Shown: piece after piece, positions 9,001-16,354 of the stretch | How positions within the stretch are numbered: position 1 is the stretch's first letter | Layout of the letters: the number at the start of each line of letters is the position of its first letter | Source: DATGKG01 sp963783145 | GTDB lineage: Bacteria > Desulfobacterota > Binatia > Binatales > Binataceae | Length of the DNA: 64,000 nt | Assembly (NCBI GenBank): GCA_963783145.1 | Contig: CAWAMM010000009.1 | Location: forward strand, 124,001-188,000 | Direction: 5' to 3' | Made by a program: the position numbers and the translations under genes | The notes under the pieces: model-generated | The model's input: the letters and a program-made list of their open reading frames with translations, nothing else | Database searches by the model: none | Told to the model about the DNA's origin: nothing

Positions 9001-9394
9001 GATGCTGTTGGCCGAGGTTAATCGTCTTGCCGGGGAACGCACCGCCGGCCTCGGGGTGGTGCAGCGATTACTGAGCCTGATTGAGCAAACCGGCGTCGAA
9101 TTCTATCTCGCGCCGGCGCATCAGATGCTCGGGGATCTGTTGCTTATCGGCGAGAACCCGGATGCGGACAAGGCGACCGCGGCATTTCGCGACGCTATCC
9201 GGATTGCGCAAAGACAGCAAGCCAAGTCGTGGGAACTGCGCGCGAAGATGAGCCTGGCGCGGTTGCTCGCGAGACAAGGTCATCGCGACGAAGCGCGCGC
9301 GATGCTCGCCGACATCTACAACTGGTTTACCGAGGGCTTCGATACCGCCGACCTCATCGAGGCGAAGGCGCTACTCGAGGAGTTAAGCCCTTGA
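6038..9394 (+). CDS. Zinc-ribbon / class III adenylate cyclase / AAA ATPase / TPR signalling protein
   Basis: A 1118-residue multidomain protein. Two zinc ribbons open it (C3-C6/C17-C20 and C28-C31/C42-C45). A class III nucleotide cyclase domain follows (about 75-255), with metal-binding Asp in LFADIKGST and in STGDGIFALFG. Then comes a STAND/AAA-type ATPase (about 280-560) with Walker A AEAGVGKS near residue 310, where the usual first Gly is Ala, and Walker B LMVIFEDLHWID near 433. The C-terminal half is helical TPR-like repeats. The architecture is common in soil bacteria and is taken to couple a sensed ligand or protein to cAMP/cGMP production. No neighbour reveals the signal. The start is preceded by a weak AAAGGG. 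Confidence 0.9.
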   Translation: MHCSKCGNDNREGRKFCAKCAAPLARLCPQCGASNEPGEDFCGECAAALGPARTASAARSSDSPIRVAETPAPENLDGERKTVTALFADIKGSTEMMEDLDPEQARAIIDPALELMMEAVHRYDGYVVQSTGDGIFALFGAPVAHEDHPQRALYAALRMQEELRRYSAKVVADGGTPIQGRIGINTGEVVVRSIHTGAGHVEYTPIGHMTNLASRMQAAAPVGSVAVTEATRKLCEGYFVLKALGATKVKGVSEPVNVYEVTGLGPIRTRLQRSAGRGLVKFVGRQREMDAMKHAAEQAKAGHGQIVAAMAEAGVGKSRLLLEFKAVSQSGWMVLEAFSVSHGKASAYLPLIDLLHGYFEIGSEDDSRRRRQKILGKLLELDRALEDTVAYLYALLGIVEGEDPLMQMDAQIKQRRTFEAIKRLLLRESLNQPLMVIFEDLHWIDEQTQEFLNLLADSIGTAKILLLVNYRPEYSHHWNSKTYYTQLRLDPLGVESAQEMLASMLGDGQDLVALKSLIIERTEGNPFFMEETVEVLLDDGALVRNGSIRLVKPLVELKIPPTVQDILASRIDRLAPAEKDLLQTLAVIGRDFALGLVQKVITRPPEELNRMLHTLQLAEFIYEQPAAGDIEYTFKHALTQEVAYKSLLAERRKVLHERVGFALEESFAQSIDDHLSELAHHYARSGNSEKAVEFLRRAAIQSLRRSAYREASAYLTSAIDLVRATPESAARTHSELVLLNILGQVTNTLEGWDSAEVERTYTRAVELAERVDDPIQTLGALTGKWSIHLIKGEMAIAVPLVERIREYGARSGVPALSIASHFPLGNNMFYIGDFARSYAHAEQGLAAYSTDLENPGLWVGDVSMFGYIYSALSSWCLGYPERAFATIRKAAALAERRPNRMDLLVVRAAENDLSAWTQDLAAVRRYSNAIIEIGFAHGFTSGFLPTARARLGWLSARTDAPRTALGEIEGALAEAERQRDMIAIMSVMMLLAEVNRLAGERTAGLGVVQRLLSLIEQTGVEFYLAPAHQMLGDLLLIGENPDADKATAAFRDAIRIAQRQQAKSWELRAKMSLARLLARQGHRDEARAMLADIYNWFTEGFDTADLIEAKALLEELSP

Positions 9395-9420
9395 GATGGG
9401 TTTGAAAATGTTGGGGAAGT

Positions 9421-9497
9421 TGGTCGGGACGGCGAGATTTGAACTCGCGACCCCTTGCACCCCAAGCAAGTGCGCTACCAGTCTGCGCCACGCCCCG
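9421..9497 (-). tRNA. tRNA-Pro (anticodon GGG)
   Basis: The minus strand folds as a cloverleaf of 77 nt with encoded CCA (9421-9423). The acceptor pairs CGGGGCG with CGTCCCG. The anticodon stem CTTGC/GCAAG closes the loop TTGGGGT, giving anticodon GGG. The T arm carries GTTCAAATC. It lies convergent to the cyclase gene. Confidence 0.93.
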
Positions 9498-9599
9498 ACC
9501 GCGAACCGTTGATTATAGTCGCGCTGCGATGAAAACAATACCTCGCCGATACTTCCCCGCAGGGCGGGTTTGGGGATAGAAACAGCGCGGGAGAAAAGC

Positions 9600-10361
9600 A
9601 TGCTGCAATATCGTAGCTTCGAGGAAATCAGCGACCATCCAGGCTTGCGTATTGTGCTGGTCAAAGGTGTGCCGAGCCCATGGGGACAGGCCGCCAAGAC
9701 CATTTTCGAAGTCAAAAAGCTCGACTATGTCGCGGCTCCATGGGTTGGAGGCGAGCCCAACGAGGCTATCGTAAAATGGGGCGGCGAGAGCAGCGCGCCC
9801 ATCGTCGCATGGGCCAAGGAAAAACCCGTGCATCGATGGATCGACATCCTGTATCTAGCCGAGCGGCTGGCGCCCACTCCATCGCTCCTTCCGAAGGATG
9901 CCACCCAGCGCGCGTTGATGATCGGACTGTCGCACGAAATCTGCGGCGAAATGGGCATCGGATGGAATCGGCGGCTGCAGCTCTTCGCGCCCGCCGTCAG
10001 CTCCGGCAACGTGGGTTTCACCAACATGGCGCGCAAGTACGGCTTCAACGAGGCGGACGTCAAGGCCGCCGGTGAGCGCACCGCCCAGTCGCTGCGCGCC
10101 CTTACCGCGCAACTCAAATCACAACACGCGCGCGGCGTGCATTACTTCATCGGCGACGGGCTTAGCGCCCTCGACATCTACTGGACCGCGTTTTCCAATT
10201 TGCTCGATCCGCTGCCGAAGGAGCAGTGCCCGATGCCCGAGGCGCGCCGCCCTGGCTTCACCGTCAGCGATCCGGTGATTAAAGCGGCGCTGGATCCATT
10301 GTTGCTCGAGCATCGCACGCGGATCTTCCGCGAATGCTTCCGCGATCCGATGGAGCTGTAG
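9600..10361 (+). CDS. Glutathione S-transferase-like protein
   Basis: I start at MLQYRSFEEI (9600), which has GGGAG seven bases upstream, giving 253 residues; an in-frame start at 9570 is less likely. The N-terminal thioredoxin-like domain (about 15-95) carries VKGVPSPWGQAAKTIFEVKKLDY and the SAPIVAW segment typical of the GSH-binding region; the usual catalytic Ser/Cys position reads PSPWG. The helical C-terminal domain (about 100-245) includes YFIGDGLSALDIYW, the GST N-capping/hydrophobic-staple-like motif. Substrate is unknown. Its last ~30 bp are repeated downstream at 10748-10777. Confidence 0.75.
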   Translation: MLQYRSFEEISDHPGLRIVLVKGVPSPWGQAAKTIFEVKKLDYVAAPWVGGEPNEAIVKWGGESSAPIVAWAKEKPVHRWIDILYLAERLAPTPSLLPKDATQRALMIGLSHEICGEMGIGWNRRLQLFAPAVSSGNVGFTNMARKYGFNEADVKAAGERTAQSLRALTAQLKSQHARGVHYFIGDGLSALDIYWTAFSNLLDPLPKEQCPMPEARRPGFTVSDPVIKAALDPLLLEHRTRIFRECFRDPMEL

Positions 10362-10777
10362 TTCCGCGCTACCGGCCGGCCTAAAGCGATGCGCCAGGGA
10401 GGAGAGCCCACCTGGCGCAAAGAAGTTTCGAAAGACGCGAATAGCGGCGCGCCGCCGCAAATTACCTTTTGAAAGTCCGTTTCGCTCCCTCGTCAAGCAG
10501 GCTCTCCTTCCGTTCGCCTACTTTGGCGGCCAATCCGCCTTTGGTCTTCTTCATCTGTTGCTTGGACATCTTTTTGACGGGCTTCTTCGCGGGCATAGGC
10601 TTTTTCCTTCGCGACGCGATGCGCGCCGCAGTTACTGGATGCTTTGGCATCCTACAAACCGTATAGATCAACGAATGTGCTATAGCAAGCAATCTCGGCC
10701 ATAAAGACATTTTTGTCGTCAATCGAGCATCGGTCGCGGACCTTGGGCGAATGCTTCCGCAACCCGATGGAGCTGTA
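10331..10777. repeat. Duplicated 3' end of the GST gene (copies 10331-10360 and 10748-10777)
   Basis: The last 30 bp of the GST gene, encoding ECFRDPMEL and the first bases of its stop, recur at 10748-10777 in the same orientation with two mismatches (encoding ECFRNPMEL). Weaker similarity extends a few bases further upstream (CGGATCTT versus CGGACCTT). The copies bracket about 390 bp that contain the small basic peptide gene at 10462-10596 and a hairpin (GCGCCAGG at 10391-10398 pairing with CCTGGCGC at 10411-10418). Confidence 0.6.
10462..10596 (-). CDS. 44-residue basic peptide with double-glycine-leader-like motif
   Basis: I choose the start at 10596 (MPAKKPVKKMSKQQ) because AAGGA sits eight bases upstream; the longer frame from 10722 is not convincing. 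The sequence MSKQQMKKTKGG resembles the double-glycine leader of peptides processed by C39 peptidase/ABC exporters (consensus LSxxELxxIxGG), followed by a 23-residue cationic tail LAAKVGERKESLLDEGAKRT plus FKR. No C39 peptidase, ABC exporter or modification enzyme is present nearby, so the leader reading is inference. It could equally be a small Lys-rich nucleic-acid-binding protein. It lies between two copies of the GST 3' end. Confidence 0.5.
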   Translation of the reverse strand: MPAKKPVKKMSKQQMKKTKGGLAAKVGERKESLLDEGAKRTFKR

Positions 10778-10779
10778 AG

Positions 10780-11433
10780 TCAGCGGGCGGTGTTGCGAGC
10801 CTTGCGAAGCTGATCCAGTTCCGCGGTCAGCGCTGCGATGCGCTTATCGCGCTCGGCCAACATCGCTTTTACATCAGTCGCGTCGATGAGCTGCGGAATA
10901 TGCTGCGGACAATTTGAATCCCATGCCGCGACACTGAAGAGGATCGCCTGCTCAACGCGGGCGCGGTAGCCCTCGACTTTCAAGGTTTTCAGCAGACCGG
11001 GATCATCTTCGATGACGCGCGCCTCGCCCCAAAGCTTGATTCGCTGGCGATGTGCATAGTCGAGCAGGAAGAGGAACGCCTTCGGATTCTCGGTTAGATT
11101 TCCCAGCGTGATGTACTGACGGTTCCCGCTGAAATCGGCGAAGCCGATGGTCTTCTCATCGATGACCTTGAGGAATCCGGGTGGGCCGCCGCGATGCTGG
11201 ATGTAAGGTTGACCGGCCGCGCTGGCGGTTCCGAGAAAGACGCTGCTCTGCTGCGCGATGAACTCCGCGAGTTCCGGCGTGATGCGCGTCTCCCAGCCGC
11301 CGCGCTTTTCCATTCCGGCGTAGCCCGCGCGCGAACCCTTACGGCTCTGGACCTCTTTGACCGCGGACGTGAAGGCGACGTCGCTGGAATACGCGGGCGC
11401 CTTCGAGGTCGGTTCCGAAGTGGAAGTTTTCAT
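10780..11433 (-). CDS. Pyridoxamine 5'-phosphate oxidase-family (FMN split barrel) protein
   Basis: A 217-residue protein with the FMN-binding split-barrel fold. Key segments are FIAQQSSVFLGTASAAGQPYIQHRGGPPGFL (about 59-89), the beta strand IGFADFSGNRQYITLGNL and LLDYAHRQRIKLWGEARV. The C-terminus has a short coiled-coil-like stretch (ERDKRIAALTAELDQLRKA). Such proteins often bind FMN, F420 or haem and act as reductases of unknown substrate; nothing here fixes the substrate. It is 50 bp downstream of the SDR gene on the same strand, so the two may be co-transcribed. Confidence 0.8.
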   Translation of the reverse strand: MKTSTSEPTSKAPAYSSDVAFTSAVKEVQSRKGSRAGYAGMEKRGGWETRITPELAEFIAQQSSVFLGTASAAGQPYIQHRGGPPGFLKVIDEKTIGFADFSGNRQYITLGNLTENPKAFLFLLDYAHRQRIKLWGEARVIEDDPGLLKTLKVEGYRARVEQAILFSVAAWDSNCPQHIPQLIDATDVKAMLAERDKRIAALTAELDQLRKARNTAR

Positions 11434-11483
11434 CGCGAGAATTCCCCGGCGTCAGGGCGTGGGATTCGCCCGTGCTGGAGTCG

Positions 11484-12227
11484 TTACGGCTTCTTCTTCG
11501 GGGCGACGCGCGGACGCCATTGCGAATACGAACGCAGGTCGACTTGGAAGCTCCACGAATCCTTGGGCTGATGAATCAGGTGGAGGATTTCATCGCAGAT
11601 GCGTTTGGGCGAGACGAACCACGACGGATCAACCTCGGGCATCGACTCGCGAACGCGATCGCTGTCGACCGCGCCATCCACATCGAGGGCCGCGGTATGC
11701 ACGCCGAGATGGCCGAACTCATACGCAAGCGATTCCGCGACCGCGCGCTGCGCCAGCTTCGATCCGGTGTAGGCCGAATACTGCGCGGGACCGCCGCGGG
11801 TCTCGGAGCCGAGCACAAAGATGATGGTGCCTTCGTGGCGCTCGGCCATCTTGGCGACCACCGCCTGTGAGCAGAAAAACGGACCGTAGCAATTCACCTT
11901 GAACTGGAAATCGAAATCCTCTTCGGTGATCTCGGTGAACTTCTTTTTCAGATAGGCGCCGGCATTGTTGATCAGCACCGAGATCGGGCCGAGCTCGCGC
12001 TCGACGGTCTCGACCGCCGCCAGCACCGCCGCGCGATTGGAGACATCGGTGGGGGTTACGACGGCCTTGCCGCCGGCCTTGCGGATGAGCTCCGCGGTTT
12101 CCTCGAGCTGCGACTTGGTGCGCGCGATCAGTCCGCATGCGTATCCGTCTTTGGCGAGAGCCTGAGCGATATCGCGGCCGATACCGCGGCCCGCGCCCGT
12201 AATGAGAGCAACTTTGGTGTCCGACAT
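11484..12227 (-). CDS. Short-chain dehydrogenase/reductase
   Basis: A classical SDR of 247 residues starting at MSDTKVALITGAGRG. The Rossmann cofactor motif is TGAGRGIG (about 9-16), the structural NNAG is present (about 88-91), and the catalytic Tyr-x3-Lys is YSAYTGSK (about 152-159). A longer frame from 12326 adds 33 residues that look non-coding. Cofactor preference and substrate cannot be read from the sequence. It is divergent from the exported protein at 12335. Confidence 0.85.
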   Translation of the reverse strand: MSDTKVALITGAGRGIGRDIAQALAKDGYACGLIARTKSQLEETAELIRKAGGKAVVTPTDVSNRAAVLAAVETVERELGPISVLINNAGAYLKKKFTEITEEDFDFQFKVNCYGPFFCSQAVVAKMAERHEGTIIFVLGSETRGGPAQYSAYTGSKLAQRAVAESLAYEFGHLGVHTAALDVDGAVDSDRVRESMPEVDPSWFVSPKRICDEILHLIHQPKDSWSFQVDLRSYSQWRPRVAPKKKP

Positions 12228-12334
12228 GGCGCGAATCTTAGCGATATCTGCTGACGGTGGAAACCGACGCGCGATCGCACGAAATGGGTTTGCCTCAAAT
12301 TGCCGGGGTGATAGCCTCATGGCCAAAGGCTGTC

Positions 12335-12979
12335 ATGAAAAGTAGCAATCCATGGAAGCTGATCATCTTCGCGATGCTGGTCGCGATTCTCACTACTGCT
12401 CCGCTGGCCATCGCAGATGATATCGATCCCGACGCCGATATTCCCGATATCAGCACGATGACCGATACGACGCCGGTCAACCCGGTGCTCGAAATCCCGC
12501 AGCAATGCGATCAGGATTCGGTCGCCGTACTATGCGATCGCTCCGCGGACGACAGCTCGCCTTCGGCTGACGTGGATGCGGCCGCTCCGAATGCCGACGC
12601 TGACGACTCCGGCGATGTCGCCAGCAATCCGTCGGACGTCGGTTCGGTTTACGACTACGCCAACCAGAACATTACCAACGAGGCTTCCGCGATGGGCACC
12701 ACCAGCGTGCCACTCGGAGTCGCGGTGCCGGGATATCCGGTGTTGTCGCCGGGCCCGGTCGTCGTCTCGTCGGCGCCGTTGATGGGACCGGGTTCTTACC
12801 CGCAATGGACCGGGGGACCCGGCGCGTATCAGCAATGGGTGGGCGGTCCGGGCAGCTATCGATCACTGGTTCCCGGACCTGGGTACATTGCACCAAGGCC
12901 GTTCGGCTATCATCCATTCGGCGTCGGGGGCGGTTTCGGGATGCGTTCGTTCGCCGGAGGTCACTTCGGTCGCCGATAA
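12335..12979 (+). CDS. Exported hypothetical protein with Gly/Pro-rich C-terminus
   Basis: Start chosen at MKSSNPWKLIIFAML (AAAGG six bases upstream). A signal peptide ends near APLAIADD. The mature protein is Asp/Ala-rich at first (DIDPDADIPDIS), then has Pro/Gly repeats (GPGSYPQWTGGPGAYQQW, VGGPGSY, VPGPGY) and an aromatic-Gly tail (GGGFGMRSFAGGHFGRR). It is probably disordered and envelope-located. No function recognised. Its stop lies four bases before the coaX start, so it may lead the coaX transcript. Confidence 0.6.
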   Translation: MKSSNPWKLIIFAMLVAILTTAPLAIADDIDPDADIPDISTMTDTTPVNPVLEIPQQCDQDSVAVLCDRSADDSSPSADVDAAAPNADADDSGDVASNPSDVGSVYDYANQNITNEASAMGTTSVPLGVAVPGYPVLSPGPVVVSSAPLMGPGSYPQWTGGPGAYQQWVGGPGSYRSLVPGPGYIAPRPFGYHPFGVGGGFGMRSFAGGHFGRR

Positions 12980-12983
12980 ACCC

Positions 12984-13754
12984 ATGCTCGTCGCCATCGA
13001 CGTCAGCAACAATCAGACGGTGTTCGGCATCTATGCGGGCGACCGCCTGACCCATCATTGGCGCGTCTCGACCAACCTCGAGCGCACCACCGATGAGCAT
13101 GGCGCGATCCTCAGCACCCTGATGCAGACCGCGGGAATCGACGTTCCGATCCGTCCGGAGGGCGTCGCGGTGTCGTGTTCGGTGCCGCCGCTCAACCAGG
13201 TGATGGAACAATTGTCGATGCGCTACTTCAATTGCGCACCGCTCATCGTCGGACCCGGCATCAAGACCGGGATGCCGATTCTGTACGAGAATCCCAAGGA
13301 GGTCGGCGCCGATCGCATCGTCAACGCGGTCGCGGCCTACGATCATTTCGACAGCGCATGCATCGTGGTGGACTTCGGCACCGCGACGACGCTCGACTAC
13401 GTGACTGGACGCGGCGAGTATGCGGGTGGAGCGATCGCGCCGGGCCTCGGCGTCTCGATGGATGCGTTAATCGAGCACGCGGCGAAGCTCTATCACGTGG
13501 AATTGGCGCGCCCCAAGGAAACCGTCGGCCGGACCACCATCGCAGCCATCCAATCCGGACTGGTTTTCGGGTATACCTCGCTGGTGGATGGATTGGTGGC
13601 CAGGATTCGCAAGGAGCGCGGCGAGAGCATTCACGTCATCGCGACCGGCGGCCTCGCGGGTTTGATCGCGCCGGAGTCTGAGAGTATCGAAGAGGTGGAC
13701 GAGTTTCTGACGCTGAAGGGGTTACGACTGATCTTCGAGCGCAATCATCGCTAA
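12984..13754 (+). CDS. coaX: Type III pantothenate kinase
   Basis: CoaX phosphorylates pantothenate, the first step of CoA synthesis, and needs a monovalent cation. The true start is MLVAIDVSNNQTVFG (12984), giving 256 residues, the family's normal length. ASKHA-fold motifs are intact: the phosphate-1 loop DVSNNQTVFGIY (about 5-16), GPGIKTGMPILYENPKEVGADR (about 90-111), VDFGTATTLD (about 128-137) and the adenosine motif IATGGLAGLI (about 217-226). CoaX enzymes are insensitive to CoA feedback and to classical pantothenamide analogues. Confidence 0.93.
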   Translation: MLVAIDVSNNQTVFGIYAGDRLTHHWRVSTNLERTTDEHGAILSTLMQTAGIDVPIRPEGVAVSCSVPPLNQVMEQLSMRYFNCAPLIVGPGIKTGMPILYENPKEVGADRIVNAVAAYDHFDSACIVVDFGTATTLDYVTGRGEYAGGAIAPGLGVSMDALIEHAAKLYHVELARPKETVGRTTIAAIQSGLVFGYTSLVDGLVARIRKERGESIHVIATGGLAGLIAPESESIEEVDEFLTLKGLRLIFERNHR

Positions 13755-13807
13755 AGTTCAGCGCTAAAGTTTAGATAGACCTGCGCGAGCATTCGCGGGA
13801 GAGCCAG

Positions 13808-14689
13808 ATGGAAAAGCAGGCGGGGCGGATCGTTACCGATTCCATGATCGGAATGAAGCTGCCCGACTTCGCACGCCACTCCGAGCGCGTCGCCACCGTG
13901 CTCGGCCACAACCCGTCACCGTTCACCGGTCCCGGCACCAATACCTGGCTGATCGGTACCGGCGATCGTCCGATTCTCCTCGACACCGGGCAGGGCGTTC
14001 CGATCTGGATCGATCTTCTCGACAGCGCGCTTAAGGAATTATTCCACGGCGACGATGTCGATCGCATCGTCCTCACTCATGCGCATGTCGATCATATCGG
14101 CGGCGTGAAACAGGTCCGCGAAAAATACGGCGAGCATCAGGTGTTCAAGATGCCGTGGCCCGAGCATGATGCTCCGGCAGGGGACTCGCTGATCGCCATT
14201 GAAGGTGACGCGGTGGTCGAGGCTCCGGGCGTGACGCTGCGCGCGATCCACACTCCCGGTCACGCGCCGGATCATCTTTGCTATTACCTCGAAGAAGAGA
14301 AGGCGCTGTTCACCGGCGACGTGGTCCTCGGCGCTGGCACCACCGTGATTCCCGACGACACCGGCGACCTCGCCCAGTACATGGATTCGTTGCAGCGCCT
14401 GCTCAAGCTGGATCTCGAAACCATTTACCCGGCGCATGGCCCGGTGATTCGCAAGCCCAAGGAAAAGATTCGCGAGTACATCGCTCATCGCGAGCTGCGC
14501 GAGCGCCAGGTGCTCGGCGCGCTGTCGAAAGACGAGCCGCGCGAAGTGATGGCGATGGTCAAGCAGATTTACGCCGATGTTCCCGAGTACCTGCATCCGG
14601 CGGCGGCAAGTTCGGTCCGGTCGCATCTGAAGAAATTGCGCAAAGAAGGACGCGTCGTTGAACACGACAAGAAATGGAGCCTCGTCTGA
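13808..14689 (+). CDS. Metallo-beta-lactamase-fold hydrolase (LACTB2-like)
   Basis: A 293-residue MBL-fold protein. The metal motif THAHVDHIGG (about 89-98) is complete. GHAPDHLCYYLEEEKALFTGDVVLG supplies the next His and Asp, and IYPAHGP the last His. A C-terminal winged-helix-like segment (about 215-290: HRELRERQVLGAL to RVVEHDKKWSLV) matches LACTB2-type hydrolases, some of which are single-strand RNA endonucleases. Its last 32 bases overlap the next gene's start, so the two are probably translationally coupled. Confidence 0.85.
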   Translation: MEKQAGRIVTDSMIGMKLPDFARHSERVATVLGHNPSPFTGPGTNTWLIGTGDRPILLDTGQGVPIWIDLLDSALKELFHGDDVDRIVLTHAHVDHIGGVKQVREKYGEHQVFKMPWPEHDAPAGDSLIAIEGDAVVEAPGVTLRAIHTPGHAPDHLCYYLEEEKALFTGDVVLGAGTTVIPDDTGDLAQYMDSLQRLLKLDLETIYPAHGPVIRKPKEKIREYIAHRELRERQVLGALSKDEPREVMAMVKQIYADVPEYLHPAAASSVRSHLKKLRKEGRVVEHDKKWSLV

Positions 14690-15593
14690 CGCGCAAAGTT
14701 TGAAGCGTCGCGCGCGGCCACCGATTGTCTCGCTGATTGCATCGGTTGCGGCGCTGGTGTGTGCCTTGTCATCTGCGCGTATGGCATCCGCCGCCGACCC
14801 CGACGATCCGCCGCTCACCGCGGCGGAGGTTTCTCGAATGGTGCCGCTCGCCTCGGCTGTGCCGGCGGCGGTTTCCACTCCCGCGAGCGCGGCAGCCGAG
14901 ATGCCCGCCCGTCCAACCTTCACGACGCCCTCGGTGCCGCCAATCGAGAATCCGGGCTATGACGACGCGCAGGTGAGCGCTCCGCAGATGCAGGAAATCC
15001 CGCAGGCGGCGCCGCCAGCGCCTGGGGTCGCGACCGCGCCAACCTCCAATACGACGACCTCCAATGCGGCTCCGACTTCACCCGACATCAACAACTACAT
15101 GCGTGAGGATCCGGACCTCGGCCCCGGCATCGGCACCGCGCGGGATTTCGTTGCGGAAGGCGAGGAGACCTCGCCCATCGGCTTCGAGGTGCGCGAGTCG
15201 CGCTGCCGGCTCAAGACCGGCGAGCACGCCGACGGGCTGCTCATCCTGCGGGTCTTCAAAGGCAGTCCGGCAGCCAAGGCTGGGCTGCAGTCATACAACG
15301 GTGGCAAGCAACATGCGCTGCAGGCGCTGGCGATCGGCGCCGGCATCGCATTCCCGCCGGCGATGCTGCTGACGATGGTCGCGCTGCCGATGATCGAATA
15401 CACCGAAATCGGCAAGTCCTACGACCTGATCATCGGGGTCGACGGAGTGCGGGTGACCAATTTTCTCGACTTCGAAGATCGGATGCGTAATGTCCTGCCG
15501 GGCGAGGTGGTGTATCTGAACCTGGTGCGTAACGGCAAGCGGCTCCAGGTTGCGGTCCCGGTTCCGGAGCTGGCCACCTCCGCATCGAATTGA
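14658..15593 (+). CDS. Exported PDZ-domain protein
   Basis: A 311-residue protein with an N-terminal signal/anchor (VSLIASVAALVCALSSARMASA), a long Pro/Ala/Thr-rich linker (about 45-145) and a C-terminal PDZ-type domain (about 165-305). The PDZ region includes GLLILRVFKGSPAAKAGLQ, an inserted hydrophobic hairpin (ALAIGAGIAFPPAMLLTMVALPM) and SYDLIIGVDGVRVTNFLDFEDRM. No protease domain is present, so it is likely a periplasmic scaffold or regulator. It overlaps the MBL gene by 32 bases. Confidence 0.75.
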   Translation: MNTTRNGASSDAQSLKRRARPPIVSLIASVAALVCALSSARMASAADPDDPPLTAAEVSRMVPLASAVPAAVSTPASAAAEMPARPTFTTPSVPPIENPGYDDAQVSAPQMQEIPQAAPPAPGVATAPTSNTTTSNAAPTSPDINNYMREDPDLGPGIGTARDFVAEGEETSPIGFEVRESRCRLKTGEHADGLLILRVFKGSPAAKAGLQSYNGGKQHALQALAIGAGIAFPPAMLLTMVALPMIEYTEIGKSYDLIIGVDGVRVTNFLDFEDRMRNVLPGEVVYLNLVRNGKRLQVAVPVPELATSASN

Positions 15594-15679
15594 CCTTTCG
15601 ACAACGTCGAAAGGTCACCCTGAGCGCTTCGCGAAGGGTCTCCGCGCAGCGATTCGTCGACAACGTCGAAAGGTCACCC
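15592..15679. repeat. Hairpin and 23-bp direct repeats between two convergent genes
   Basis: GACCTTTCGAC (15592-15602) and GTCGAAAGGTC (15606-15616) form a perfect 11-bp stem with a 3-nt loop. A 23-bp stretch starting TCGACAACGTCGAAAGG occurs twice identically, at 15598-15620 and 15657-15679, 59 bp apart. The element resembles the intergenic repeats common in such genomes and may end transcription from both sides, though no T-run follows. Confidence 0.7.
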
Positions 15680-16264
15680 CTTCCACTTTTCCTCGCTACG
15701 CCATTCCGATTCGGGCAGGCGCCGGTAAATCCCCTTGTTCCGCGCCAGCATCCGGTAACCGATCATGTCGCGCCGCAGCGTCGCCGTGTCCCAATGATGG
15801 TGCTTGAGTATCCCATTGAGCTGATTCTCGCCGTACTCCGCGTCCGCATCCAGCCGCCCGGCCAGCCACTTCAGGATCGCCCAGCGCTTCTTGCGCGCGA
15901 CCGGGATGTCCTTGATCCGCTCGCCGTCCATGAAGTTGCTGAGCACCTTGCGCTCCCAGTCATCCGCATCGAGGTCGTTGGCGATGCTGGCCAGCTTCTC
16001 GCGGGTCAGCACCGTGCGGCTGACCGAGTGCAGCGTCTCGAAGTCGAGGCGATACCAGTGCGTGTTGCCGTCGGTGCGCATCTGAACCAGACCGGCTTCG
16101 CGCAGGATGGCCAGGTGATGCGACACGGTGGGCTCCTTGAGCTTCAGCAGCCTGGCGAGGTCCTGCACGTTGTGCTCGGCGGCCGCGAGCAGGCCGATGA
16201 TCTTGAGCCGGCTTTGGTCGGCCAGTGATTTGAAGAAGCGCAGCAGCGCGGTCGCGGGATCCAC
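15674..16264 (-). CDS. ArsR-type regulator fused to DUF2087
   Basis: Residues 1-95 form an ArsR-like winged helix: LLRFFKSLADQSRLKIIGLLA, then the recognition helix LKEPTVSHHLAILREAGLV. Residues about 110-190 match DUF2087: IKDIPVARKKRWAILKWLA, ENQLNGILKHHHWDTATLRRDMI and GYRMLARNKGIYRR. The ArsR-DUF2087 fusion is a known arrangement; its ligand is unknown and no metal-binding cysteines are present. It is divergent from the VOC gene at 16355, with palindromes between them that look like its operators. Confidence 0.87.
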   Translation of the reverse strand: MDPATALLRFFKSLADQSRLKIIGLLAAAEHNVQDLARLLKLKEPTVSHHLAILREAGLVQMRTDGNTHWYRLDFETLHSVSRTVLTREKLASIANDLDADDWERKVLSNFMDGERIKDIPVARKKRWAILKWLAGRLDADAEYGENQLNGILKHHHWDTATLRRDMIGYRMLARNKGIYRRLPESEWRSEEKWKG

Positions 16265-16282
16265 GATTCGACGGTCCTCTAA

Positions 16283-16330
16283 TTAGATGCTCATCTAACT
16301 TGACAGCTATCTAATTAGACGATTATCTAA
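16283..16330. promoter_or_regulatory. Twin palindromic operators and promoter between divergent genes
   Basis: TTAGATGCTCATCTAA (16283-16298) is a perfect 16-bp palindrome. TTAGACGATTATCTAA (16315-16330) is an imperfect second copy, with centres 32 bp (about three helical turns) apart. A -35-like TTGACA (16300-16305) lies between them, facing the VOC gene. The arrangement fits repression of both genes by the ArsR-DUF2087 protein. Confidence 0.7.
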
Positions 16331-16354
16331 ATGGAGGCAAGAGGAGGATTCGCC

